64,000 nt of DNA, from contig DAHUYL010000130.1 of NCBI GenBank assembly GCA_027315255.1, positions 1 to 64,000 of the forward strand, given 5' to 3'. Position 1 is the first letter of the stretch. Each line of letters begins with the position of its first letter. The position numbers and the translations under genes were made by a program. This document shows positions 18,482 to 26,864 of the stretch, in pieces. The DNA comes from Solirubrobacterales bacterium. Lineage in GTDB: Bacteria > Actinomycetota > Thermoleophilia > Solirubrobacterales > Solirubrobacteraceae. The notes beneath the pieces are model-generated. The model was not told the origin of the DNA, did not search any database, and saw only the letters and a program-made list of their open reading frames with translations.

Positions 18482-19300
18482 ATGAGCCATCCAGCCTCCG
18501 AAGTCGAGCCACCGTCAATGCGCGAAACCGTTCCGTCCGTATTCCTCGTCGCCCGCCCGTCGGTCGACCTCGAGGGGATGCGCGCGTACCTCGAGGACGT
18601 CGGCGGAAGCTCGTGGCTCGACCTGCGCGAGCGCGACGACGAGCGTCGAGACGGCGAGCTGCTGGCCGAGTTCGCCGGGCGGATCTGCTACCGCAGCTGG
18701 GAGCCCGGCCTCAATGCGAACGTCACGCGGATCCGCACCGACCGCGAGGCGTACTTCGCCAACGTGCTGGCGAGCTTCCACGGCAGCGTGCTCGAGCACG
18801 CCAACTACTCGTTCGCATTCCGGAGCGTCTCACGCGCATTCACCCACGAGCTCGTCCGGCATCGCGCCGGCTCGGCGTTCAGCCAGGAGAGCCTGCGCTT
18901 CGTCCGGCTGACCGACATCGGCTTCCGCGTCCCGCCGGCGCTCGAGCCGGTGCGCGATCAGGTGATCAGCCTCGTCGAGCAGCTCGAGGAGTTCCAGCGC
19001 TCGGCCGCCGACGCGCTCGGCCTGGACGAGGAGGGGCTGCCGTTCGCGGTCAAGAAGGAGATCACCTCGGCGCTTCGCCGGCTCGCCCCGATCGGGCTGT
19101 CGACCGACATCCTGTGGACGGCGAACGTTCGCACGCTGCGGCACGTGATCGAGATGCGCACGGCGCCCGGCGCCGAGGAGGAGCTGCGGCTCGTGTTCGA
19201 CCAGGTCGCCCGGCTGGTCAAGGCCGAGGCGCCGAACCTGTTCCAGGACCTCGAGCGCGCTGAAGACGGCAGCTGGGTGCCGCACTGGCGCAAGGTGTAG
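18482..19300 (+). CDS. thyX: Flavin-dependent thymidylate synthase
   Basis: Makes dTMP from dUMP using methylene-tetrahydrofolate, FAD and NADPH. The 272-residue protein has the ThyX signature region 'THELVRHRAGSAFSQESLRF', though with one residue more between RHR and the Ser than in the classical RHRX7S motif. 'SVLEHANYSFAF' and the C-terminal 'LRHVIEMRTAPGAEEELR' (dUMP/FAD-binding Arg) also fit. The ATG at 18482 is used; a second ATG at 18518 is possible. It stands alone in its transcription unit. Confidence 0.93.
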   Translation: MSHPASEVEPPSMRETVPSVFLVARPSVDLEGMRAYLEDVGGSSWLDLRERDDERRDGELLAEFAGRICYRSWEPGLNANVTRIRTDREAYFANVLASFHGSVLEHANYSFAFRSVSRAFTHELVRHRAGSAFSQESLRFVRLTDIGFRVPPALEPVRDQVISLVEQLEEFQRSAADALGLDEEGLPFAVKKEITSALRRLAPIGLSTDILWTANVRTLRHVIEMRTAPGAEEELRLVFDQVARLVKAEAPNLFQDLERAEDGSWVPHWRKV

Positions 19301-19312
19301 ACGCTCCGAGGT

Positions 19313-19780
19313 TCAGCTCGGCTCGCCGCCGCCGCCGCCGCGCTCGCGCGCGTAGGCGTTCAACCGCTGCAGCTCGTCGAGGTAGATGCCGCGCATCACG
19401 CGCGGGGCGAACAGGCGCTCGAACACCCCGCCGATCCCGCCGGCGCCGTCCCACGCGGTCGCGATCTGGACCTGGGAGCGCTCGCCCACGGGCGTGACCG
19501 TCCAGGTGGTGACGAGGCTCGAGCCGGTATCTGACTCGGTCAGCACTCGCCCGGGCTCCGGTTCGGCCACCTGCATCCGGTAGGCGCGGCTGCGCCCGCC
19601 GGCGGTCACCTTGAAGCGCGTGATCGTGCCTGCGCCGACCCCGCCCTGCTCGACCTCGAAGTCCGAGAATGCGGGCGGCAGGAAGTGCGGATGGTGCTCG
19701 CGGTGATCGGCGACGTATCCGTACACCGCCGGCGCGGGCGCGTCGATCACCGCCTGAGCTTCAACCCGAATCGTTCCCAT
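19313..19780 (-). CDS. SRPBCC-superfamily (polyketide cyclase/START-like) protein
   Basis: A 155-residue cytoplasmic protein with the START-like fold pattern: an N-terminal strand 'IRVEAQAVIDAPAPAVYGYVADH', central strands including 'GTITRFKVTAGGRSRAYRMQV' and 'SLVTTWTVTPVG', and a long C-terminal amphipathic helix after 'VFERLFAPRVMRGIYLDELQRLN'. It ends in a Gly-rich tail. These proteins bind hydrophobic ligands; no ligand can be inferred. Converges with thyX. Confidence 0.85.
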   Translation of the reverse strand: MGTIRVEAQAVIDAPAPAVYGYVADHREHHPHFLPPAFSDFEVEQGGVGAGTITRFKVTAGGRSRAYRMQVAEPEPGRVLTESDTGSSLVTTWTVTPVGERSQVQIATAWDGAGGIGGVFERLFAPRVMRGIYLDELQRLNAYARERGGGGGEPS

Positions 19781-19801
19781 CGTCCTCGCCGGCGTCGCAC
19801 A

Positions 19802-20002
19802 CTACTGGAGCGCATCGGCCTCCGTGCGCGGATACACGGCCAGGACGAGGTCGCCCTGCAGCTTGAACATCGCGGCGGCGCCGGCGGCGCTGTCGTCGTC
19901 GCCGGCGAATTCGGTGCCGATCAACCCCGGCGTCTCCAGCCCGAGACCGTCGCGGTAGAACGCGACCGCCCCGTCGAGATCGCTCACCGCGAGCGTGAGC
20001 AC
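19802..20002 (-). pseudogene. Truncated VOC/glyoxalase-family gene
   Basis: From a GTG at 20002 the frame reads 'VLTLAVSDLDGAVAFYRDGL' and continues for 66 codons with a typical glyoxalase/bleomycin-resistance N-terminal half ('GTEFAGDDD', 'MFKLQGDLVLAVYPRTE'), then stops. The family needs about 120-140 residues, and the C-terminal metal-binding half is absent downstream, where the SRPBCC gene begins. Its start overlaps the stop of the MFS transporter gene by 19 bases. Probably a deletion remnant. Confidence 0.75.
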
Positions 20003-21204
20003 GGCACCAGCACGAGCCAGCCTGCGATGCCGAGGCTGGCGACCGCGGAGCCCGCGTAGATCACGACATAGCTCGTGTGCACGACCAGTGCAGAGCCGAT
20101 CGCCTGAGTGAGCGGTTGGGGGGCGAACAGCGCGAACGTGAGCGCAGCCGAGACTCGCCCCTGAAGCTCGTTCGGTGTCGCTCGCTGCGCGGCGTTGAGC
20201 GTTGCGAGGAACACGTACGGGAGCGCGAACCCCAGGACGAACGAGCCGAGCAAGGCCGCGGCGAGCGAGTGGTTGGCGCGCAGGAGGTTGCCTGCGGCGA
20301 AGTTGACGAGACCGATGACTGTGAGCGACCGCTCCCCGCCCCGCGCGATCATTCGGCTTGCCGTGAGCGAGGCGATGATCGACCCGGCGCCGAGCAGCGC
20401 GCTCAGCACGCCGAGGAACGCCGGGCGCTGCCCGACGCCCTGGACGAGGCTGTACTGCGAGGCCACTCCGATCCCGGACAAGGCCATCGCCGCCGTCGCC
20501 GCGATCGCGACCGCTCTGATGGTCGGCGTCGCGAGGACGTGACGTCCGCCGGCACCGAGTGCGGCCGTAAGCCCTTCCGGCGAACGTGACGGCGGGGTGC
20601 GGTCGACGCGCAACCGCGTCGTGACCGCCGCGGCGACGAGGAACGTGACCGCGTCCAGCGCGGCCACCGCCCGTCCGCCGACCAGCACGAACAAGCCGGC
20701 GCCGAGCAGCGGTGCGGCGAGCCGGCCCGTCTCCTGGGTGGCGAGCCTCCATCCGATCATCCTGCGGCGAAACTCGGCCGTGAACATCTGCGCGAACAGC
20801 GCGTCCTCGGCGGGATCCATCAGCGTTGCGCCGATCCCGTAGGCGGCCATCACCGCGAACACGATCCACACCTGAGCGCGTGAGGTCACGAGCATCAGCG
20901 GCACGAGCGTGACGGCCGCCAGCAGGTTCAGCCACAGCAGCAGCCGCACACGAGCGACCCGGTCGGCGATCACGCCCGCGATCGGCGCTCCGATCGTCCC
21001 GGCGTATGCGCACGCCGACACCAATCCGGCCTGCGCGCTGCTGCCGGTCAGCGACTTGACCCAGACGCCGGCGACCAACGACATCGCGCTGTTGCCGAGC
21101 AGCGACGCGGCGAGCCCCGAGAAATACCAGCGCGCATTCGAGCCCGCCACCGCATCCCGCTGTTGGGGGGTAACCGACTGCGTCCGCGCACGCGCTCCGA
21201 TCAC
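19984..21204 (-). CDS. Major facilitator superfamily exporter
   Basis: A 406-residue membrane protein with about 12 helices and the MFS loop 2-3 motif variant 'APIAGVIADRVARVRLLLWLN'. The pattern resembles the drug-efflux/enterobactin-exporter-like MFS_3 group. A central loop with 'FRRRMIGWRLATQETGRL' follows helix 4. The last residues ('LVLVPCSRSR') run into the truncated VOC gene, suggesting the C-terminus was altered by the same deletion. Substrate unknown. Confidence 0.85.
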   Translation of the reverse strand: MIGARARTQSVTPQQRDAVAGSNARWYFSGLAASLLGNSAMSLVAGVWVKSLTGSSAQAGLVSACAYAGTIGAPIAGVIADRVARVRLLLWLNLLAAVTLVPLMLVTSRAQVWIVFAVMAAYGIGATLMDPAEDALFAQMFTAEFRRRMIGWRLATQETGRLAAPLLGAGLFVLVGGRAVAALDAVTFLVAAAVTTRLRVDRTPPSRSPEGLTAALGAGGRHVLATPTIRAVAIAATAAMALSGIGVASQYSLVQGVGQRPAFLGVLSALLGAGSIIASLTASRMIARGGERSLTVIGLVNFAAGNLLRANHSLAAALLGSFVLGFALPYVFLATLNAAQRATPNELQGRVSAALTFALFAPQPLTQAIGSALVVHTSYVVIYAGSAVASLGIAGWLVLVPCSRSR

Positions 21205-21419
21205 CCGCGGGACGTTACCGTGCGTACACGCTCGCGCTTAGAAGATCTTAGCGGGATCGTCGTAGATCACGCTCACGACAGAACGCGCGCTCGGCAACCC
21301 AAGCGGTCGCGGAACGCGGTACGCTCCCCCAAGTCAGTCACCGCTTGCAGGGCGTTTTGTCACATGAGGCCCGCAACCCGTCGATCTCGGGCCTCGACCC
21401 GTTCCGACGCGGCGAGTAC

Positions 21420-21763
21420 GCGCGTCGATCGTCAGCTGCCTGATCCTGGTCCCGGGGCTGGCGTGGTGGAGACTCGACCCTGAACAGCGTCGCCGCGTCC
21501 TGGATGGCCTACGTCGTGACGCGGCCGCTCGGGCGCGCAGTTCTCCGACTACCTCAGCAAGCCAGCCGGCCTTATCGGCATCAACTTCGGCAACGGACGC
21601 ACCGCGATCCTGTGTGCTGCGGTGATGCTCGCCCTGGTCGCGTATCTGGCGATCGCACGACCCGATGTCCTGCCGGCGACCCGGACCGTCACCCAGAGCC
21701 CCGGGCCGCTCCGTACGGCGCGCGACTACCTTCCAGGCGAGCTCGACTTCGAGGTCGAATGAT
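21420..21763 (+). pseudogene. Frameshifted fragment of a COG4705-type membrane protein gene
   Basis: Three consecutive frames give one recognisable C-terminal sequence: 'ASIVSCLILVPGLAWWRLD' in the first, 'LNSVAASWMAYVVTRPLG' after a shift near 21480, and 'QFSDYLSKPAG' to 'LVAYLAIARPDVLP' after a second shift near 21540. This is the end of the COG4705 membrane-protein family (usual pattern: NSV..FW.AY..TRPLGAS..D.LS.P). The N-terminal half is missing. The final codons overlap the stop of the opposite LuxR gene. Confidence 0.75.
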
Positions 21764-23849
21764 CGAGTTCAGCCTCGAGCGCAGCCGCCAGGTCGGCGCG
21801 GGCGTTCACGCAGAGCTTCTGGTAGGCGTGCGTCAGGTGGGTCTCGACCGTCCGCACGCTGAGGAACAGCGCTTGGGCGATCTCGCGGTTGCTCGAGCCG
21901 GTCGCCGCTAGCCGGCAGACCCGCCGCTCGCCAGGCGTCAGCGCCTCGGCACCTGACAGCCGGGTGCGACGCGGGCGGGCGCCCAGCAGGCGCAGCTCCT
22001 CACGTGCCCGCGAGACGAGGGCGGCCGCTGCGCATCGGTCCGCGACGTCGAGCGCCTCGCGCAGCTGGCGGCCTGCCTCGAGGCCGCGTCCCTGCCGTCG
22101 CAGCGCGGCGCCGAGCTCGAGCAGCACCCGCGCACGGATTGGCCCCACAGGCTGCTCGCGCGTCAGCCGCTCTGCTCGCTCGAGCGGTCCGAGCGAACCG
22201 TCCGCCACTGCCAGCGTGCAGAGCGCGAGCGCACGTACAAGCGGCTCGTCGATGAAGATCGACGCCGCCGCACGGGCGTCGGCAACGGCCGCCCGATTGC
22301 GCCCGAGACGCAGCTGCAGCTCGGCGCCGGCGCACAGCGCCAGTCCCCGCGCCCGTCGGGAGCCGCTGGCGGCGCTGCCCTCGAGCGCGTCTGCGATCTG
22401 CCGCTGCGCTCCCGCGTAGTCCTCCCGGCCGAACTCGTCGGCGCCCGGCAGGGTGGGCGCTGCCAAGCCCCGGATCGCGCGAGCGATCCGCCGGCGCTGC
22501 GCCGGCACGCGCGCGAGCTCGAGCGCGGCGCGCAGATGCTCGCTTGCTCCCCGCTCGACCAGCACCGCCTCGACCTCGCCCAGCTCGAGCAGCGTGCCTG
22601 CCAACTCCGCCGGAAGCGGCGGCTCGGCGAGCGCGCGGCGCAGGCACGCGAGCGCCGCCTCAGGCGCGCCGGCGGCGATCTTCTCACGCGCGGCGCAGCG
22701 CAGCTGCGAAACCACCTCAGGCCGCTGGTCCGGAGCGGTCGCGATCAGGTGCGGGGCGATCCGCGACGGCCCGGCCCCCGCGCTGATCAGCGCGCCTGCG
22801 GCGCGTGGGTGCCAGTCGGCCCTCTGCGCCGGCGGGATCTCGGGCTCGATCACGTCGTGCAGCAGCGGGTGCGCGAGCGACAGGCGCTCGTCCACCCTGA
22901 TCACGCCGGCGCCTGAGAGTGCATCCGCGGCACGGACCGCAGCCGCGCGGTCGAGCCCGGCCAGCTCGCCGGCAAGCGTCAGCGTCGCATCACGCCCGAG
23001 CACCGCGACCGCGAAGCACAGATCAGTCGAAGCTGCTCCGAGCTGGGCCAGTTGCAGCAGGACGGCGCGCCGGACGGACTCGGGGCGGATCCCCTGCACC
23101 TGTCGAGGCCGCGTCAGTCGCTCGCCGCGCCGTTCGAAGTGCGCAAGCAGCTCGCACAGCAGGAACGGGTTGCCGCCGGTTGCGTGATGGCAGGCTTCGG
23201 AAACACCTCGGCGCACCGTGCCGAGGCGGTCGTGGACGAGCCGCGCCGTGCCGAGCGGACTCAGGTCGGAGATCGACAGGACCGTTGTTGCCGGGCGAGC
23301 GACCACCGCCTGCCACTCGGGCCGCCCGCTCGCGGGGCGGGATGCGAGCGCGACCAGCACCGGCATCGGCGCGAGGCGGTTGATCAGATACGCGAGCCAG
23401 CGCTGCGAGGCGGCGTCGGCCCAGTGGTGGTCGTCGACGATCAGCGCCACCGGACGGGCGGCGGCAAGCTCCGACACGATCGACAGCAGCACATGTGGAA
23501 CCGGCGCGCGATCGCCCAGCCGGCCGTCCAACAGCGAGCGCACCACGCCCCAGTCGAGCTGGCGCTCGAGCTCGGCGCCCGTCGCGCGCAGCACCAGCGC
23601 CCCGGCGCGCTCGGAGCTTTCGGCCAGCACGTCGAGGAGCGCTGTCTTGCCGGCACCGGCACGACCCTCGATCGCAAGCACCCCGCCCGACCCGGCGCGG
23701 ATCTGCGCGACGAGCGTCACCAGCGCGCACAGCTCGCGCTCGCGTTCGACGAGCTCCGGCCCGCCGCAGACCGGTGGCTCGACTGCATCGATCATTTCGA
23801 ATTCGGCCAGCATCTGGGAGAATCGATCCTGTCCGAGGGGGCGTGTCAT
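21726..23849 (-). CDS. Large ATP-binding LuxR-family regulator (LAL type)
   Basis: A 707-residue regulator. N-terminal AAA ATPase with Walker A 'GRAGAGKTALL' (about residues 62-72) and Walker B-like 'PVALIVDDHHWAD'; a long helical, TPR-like middle; and a C-terminal LuxR helix-turn-helix (last 65 residues: 'LTPGERRVCRLAATGSSNREIAQALFLSVRTVETH' region). Start uncertain: the ATG at 23849 shares the palindrome CATG with the start of the divergent AfsR-like gene; a TTG 24 bases upstream is also in frame. LAL proteins are usually pathway-specific activators. The target genes are not evident. Confidence 0.9.
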   Translation of the reverse strand: MTRPLGQDRFSQMLAEFEMIDAVEPPVCGGPELVERERELCALVTLVAQIRAGSGGVLAIEGRAGAGKTALLDVLAESSERAGALVLRATGAELERQLDWGVVRSLLDGRLGDRAPVPHVLLSIVSELAAARPVALIVDDHHWADAASQRWLAYLINRLAPMPVLVALASRPASGRPEWQAVVARPATTVLSISDLSPLGTARLVHDRLGTVRRGVSEACHHATGGNPFLLCELLAHFERRGERLTRPRQVQGIRPESVRRAVLLQLAQLGAASTDLCFAVAVLGRDATLTLAGELAGLDRAAAVRAADALSGAGVIRVDERLSLAHPLLHDVIEPEIPPAQRADWHPRAAGALISAGAGPSRIAPHLIATAPDQRPEVVSQLRCAAREKIAAGAPEAALACLRRALAEPPLPAELAGTLLELGEVEAVLVERGASEHLRAALELARVPAQRRRIARAIRGLAAPTLPGADEFGREDYAGAQRQIADALEGSAASGSRRARGLALCAGAELQLRLGRNRAAVADARAAASIFIDEPLVRALALCTLAVADGSLGPLERAERLTREQPVGPIRARVLLELGAALRRQGRGLEAGRQLREALDVADRCAAAALVSRAREELRLLGARPRRTRLSGAEALTPGERRVCRLAATGSSNREIAQALFLSVRTVETHLTHAYQKLCVNARADLAAALEAELDHSTSKSSSPGR

Positions 23850-26625
23850 GGGCGTGTCAGGATCGGTCGTCAAGCTGTGCGGGTCGCTGGAGGTGGGTGG
23901 AGGTAGGCCACAGCTCGGCGCTCAGGCACGTCTGCTGCTCGCCTACCTGGTGCTGCACCGCGACCAGCCAGTCACACGCGAGGAGCTGATCGACGCGATC
24001 TGGGGCGAGCGCCTGCCGAGCAACCCGCGCGCGGCGCTGCGATCGCAGCTCTCGCGGCTGCGGCGCGCATTGCCGGAGCTGATCGAGCTCGAAGGCGACG
24101 AGGTTCGGCTCGCGCTCCCCGGCAACGCCCTCGTCGACGTCGAAGCGGCGCGCGCGGCGGCGGACAGGGCTGCATCGGCAGTCCGCGCAGGCGCGTGGCG
24201 GGACGCGCACGCTGCCGCCGCGGCGGTCGTCGCGAATATCGAGCACGAACTGCTGCCCGACACCGATGCGCGATGGCTCGAGGAGAAGCGCCGTGAGCTG
24301 TCAGAGCTGCGCGTGCATGCGCTCGAGATCCAGGCCCGAGCGGCGATCGAGTTGGGCGACCTCCTCGGCGCGCGCCGGCTCGCGCAGCTCGCAACCACTG
24401 ACGATCCCTACCGCGAATCGGCGTGTGCAGTGCTGATGCGTGCGCTCGCCGCCGAGGGCAACGTCGCCGAGGCACTCCGGGCGTACGACATCCTCCGCGT
24501 CAGGCTGAGAGAGCTCGGCGTCGCGCCGGGGCCTGAGCTCCAGGAGGTCCATCGCGGGCTGCTGGCTGTGACGGGCGAGCCGGCGGTGCCGTCGAACCTT
24601 CGCCACCCGGCGACGCGACTGATCGGCCGGGACGTCGAGCTCGAGGAGCTATCGGAGATCGCGGCGCAGGACAGTGTGCGGCTGATCACCCTGGTCGGGC
24701 CCGGCGGAGTTGGCAAGACTCGGCTGGCACTCGAGCTTGCCCACATGCTCCAGCGCGACTACGCCGACGGGGCGCTGTTCGTCGGGCTCGAGCGGATCGT
24801 CGATCCCGCGCTGGTCCGCGCCGAGGTCGCCGCGACGCTCGCGGCACGCGACGGTGACGAGCAGGTGTCCGCCGACGGGCTCGAGCGAAGGCTGCGCGGC
24901 CGCAAGCTGCTGCTCGTGCTCGACAATTTCGAGCACCTGCTCGCCGCGGCGGCGACCGTGTCCGAGCTGCTCGCCGCGGCCCCGGGCTTACGGGTGATCG
25001 TCACCAGCCGTACGCCGCTGCGTGTGCGGGGTGAGCAGCTGTTCGACCTCGAGCCGCTGGCCGAGAGCCCGGCCGTCGAGCTGCTCCTGCAGTGCGGGCG
25101 GGCGGCAAACCGCAGGCTCGCCGGCGACGCCGACACGATCGCAAGGCTCGCACAGATCTGCCGAGCCGTCGACGGGCTCCCGCTCGCGATCGAGCTCGCG
25201 GCGGCGCGGCTGCGCGCACTCCCGGCTGAGCAGATCGCCGCCCAGCTCGCGGCCCCGCTGGAGCTCGCCGCGCGCGGGATCGAGGACCTCCCTGACCGCC
25301 AGCAGACGCTTGAGCGGACGATCGGCTGGAGCTACGAGCTGCTGTCCCGCCCGGCCCAGGCGGCACTCGAAGCCGCAGCGGTGTTCCGCGGCGGCTTCAC
25401 CACCCGCGCGCACGCTGCCGTCGCCGGCGACGACAGCACCGCGGCGCTCGAGCAGCTAAACGATGCGAGCCGGGCCCGGGCGGATGCCGTGAGCGGCCGC
25501 CACGTGTTGCTCGAGCTGATCCGGCAGTTCGCGCAGCAGCGGCTCGACGCCAGCGGCCGCGCCCGACAGGTCCGAGCTGCGCATCGCCGGCATTTCGCCG
25601 TCGCGCACGCCGCGCCCGCCAGCGACGCGTTCGAGGCCGGGGGCGCCGCGACAGAGCTCGTCTCGCCACTGCGAGCCGAGCACGCGAATCTCCGGGCTGC
25701 GCTCGAGGACGCGATTGCCAGTCGCGACCGGGAAGCGGCGGTGACGCTCGCCCTGGGTCTGCGGCCGCTCTGGTTCGCGTCGCTGCTGCGGTCCGAGGCG
25801 CAGGAGCTGATCGCGCGCGTGCTCGAGCGCTTCCAGGTGCCGGCGCCGACCGAGATCGCGTTGCTGCGCGCGGCGACATGGGTCGAGCAGCTCACGCCGG
25901 CCGAGTCGGAGTGGAGCCGGCGGCTGGCCGAACGGGCGGCGGCAACGGGCGACCGGGCCGCGCTGCTGACCGCCACGCGCGCACGCGTCGTGAAGGCGTT
26001 CAACGCCCGCGACCGCGTCGAGACCGCGTGGCTGAAGCGAACGCTGCTCGAGCTGATGAGCGTCGAGACGGACGCGAAGAATCTCGGCTGGATCCACTAC
26101 TTCCTCGCCAACGAGGCCTACGTGAACGGCGACTACGATCGGGCGGTCGAACACGCCGAGCACTGCGCTGCGCAGGCGCGATCGGTAGGCCACGGCTACA
26201 TGCAGTGCTATGCAGGCGCGACACGCCTGCTTGCAGCCTCAGCGCGCGACGGGACGATCGCTCAGCCGGAGCTCGCCGACACGCTCGCGCAGTTCCGCGC
26301 GAACAGTGTCAAGACCGGCGCGGCGTACGGGCTCTGGTTCGTCGCGAGGTACGCGGCGGCTGTGGCGCCGGAGACCGCGGGGCGGTGGCTCGCCCATGCC
26401 CATCGGATCGTCGATGACCCCGATTCGCGGATGTGGCCTGAGGAGGAGCTGCGTGACGAGACGCTGGAGATCCTCGGTCTTGGCGATGTTGGGCCGCTGC
26501 TCGCCGACACCCGGTCGCTGGGTGCTGAGGAGGCGCTTGCGGAGGCGGCTGTGTGGCTTGCGGGGCGCGATCCGGTGGAGCGCGCGCCGAGAAAGGTTCG
26601 TGGTTCTGGCCACGATGAAAACTGA
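23848..26625 (+). CDS. AfsR/SARP-type regulator: winged helix + BTAD + NB-ARC ATPase + TPR-like region
   Basis: A 925-residue protein. An OmpR-like winged helix (about residues 5-95: 'LLAYLVLHRDQPVTREELIDAIWG', 'LRSQLSRLRRALP') is followed by a bacterial transcriptional activation domain (about 100-245), an NB-ARC-like ATPase with Walker A 'GPGGVGKTR' (about 283-291), Walker B 'LLLVLDNFEHLL', 'VTSRTPLRV' and 'GLPLAIELAAARL', and a helical C-terminal half. This is the domain order of AfsR-like STAND regulators. A 'GAGGGGG' ribosome site precedes ATG 23848. The next genes encode secreted proteins, which may be its targets; inference only. Confidence 0.92.
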   Translation: MGVSGSVVKLCGSLEVGGGRPQLGAQARLLLAYLVLHRDQPVTREELIDAIWGERLPSNPRAALRSQLSRLRRALPELIELEGDEVRLALPGNALVDVEAARAAADRAASAVRAGAWRDAHAAAAAVVANIEHELLPDTDARWLEEKRRELSELRVHALEIQARAAIELGDLLGARRLAQLATTDDPYRESACAVLMRALAAEGNVAEALRAYDILRVRLRELGVAPGPELQEVHRGLLAVTGEPAVPSNLRHPATRLIGRDVELEELSEIAAQDSVRLITLVGPGGVGKTRLALELAHMLQRDYADGALFVGLERIVDPALVRAEVAATLAARDGDEQVSADGLERRLRGRKLLLVLDNFEHLLAAAATVSELLAAAPGLRVIVTSRTPLRVRGEQLFDLEPLAESPAVELLLQCGRAANRRLAGDADTIARLAQICRAVDGLPLAIELAAARLRALPAEQIAAQLAAPLELAARGIEDLPDRQQTLERTIGWSYELLSRPAQAALEAAAVFRGGFTTRAHAAVAGDDSTAALEQLNDASRARADAVSGRHVLLELIRQFAQQRLDASGRARQVRAAHRRHFAVAHAAPASDAFEAGGAATELVSPLRAEHANLRAALEDAIASRDREAAVTLALGLRPLWFASLLRSEAQELIARVLERFQVPAPTEIALLRAATWVEQLTPAESEWSRRLAERAAATGDRAALLTATRARVVKAFNARDRVETAWLKRTLLELMSVETDAKNLGWIHYFLANEAYVNGDYDRAVEHAEHCAAQARSVGHGYMQCYAGATRLLAASARDGTIAQPELADTLAQFRANSVKTGAAYGLWFVARYAAAVAPETAGRWLAHAHRIVDDPDSRMWPEEELRDETLEILGLGDVGPLLADTRSLGAEEALAEAAVWLAGRDPVERAPRKVRGSGHDEN

Positions 26626-26654
26626 TTGCCTGCGCGTGATCATGGCGCGGTCGC

Positions 26655-26864
26655 ATGACGGCCGAGTCCCTGCAGCTGACGCTCAGATTCGTCTCCGTGG
26701 CCGATCCGGTCGCGGGTCAGCTGCTGCTTGACGGCAAGTCGCCGCGGCCGTTCACCGGCTGGTTGCAGTTGATCTCGGCGCTGCAGGAGGCGATCGAGGC
26801 GTGGCCAGGCGGCCGTGAGCCGCTCGGCCACATCGGGCAAGCGTCGAACAGGGAGATAGAGTGA
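26655..26864 (+). CDS. Small hypothetical protein
   Basis: A 69-residue frame from ATG 26655 ('MTAESLQLTLRFVSVADPVAG'), located 29 bases after the AfsR-like gene and overlapping the start region of the giant secreted protein. No signal peptide. Two strands and a helix ('PFTGWLQLISALQEAIEAW') are plausible. Family not recognised. The tight spacing suggests one operon from the regulator to the secreted protein. Confidence 0.65.
   Translation: MTAESLQLTLRFVSVADPVAGQLLLDGKSPRPFTGWLQLISALQEAIEAWPGGREPLGHIGQASNREIE

Noticed and set aside
21366-21395. Inverted repeat GAGGCCCG/CGGGCCTC as an attachment site or terminator
   Set aside because: Short arms with a 14-base loop in GC-rich DNA are expected by chance and no clear upstream gene ends here.
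23218-23847. An N-terminal extension of the AfsR-like protein by 210 codons
   Set aside because: It lies entirely opposite the LuxR-type gene, is Ser/Arg/Thr-rich without motifs, and the winged helix begins right after ATG 23848.
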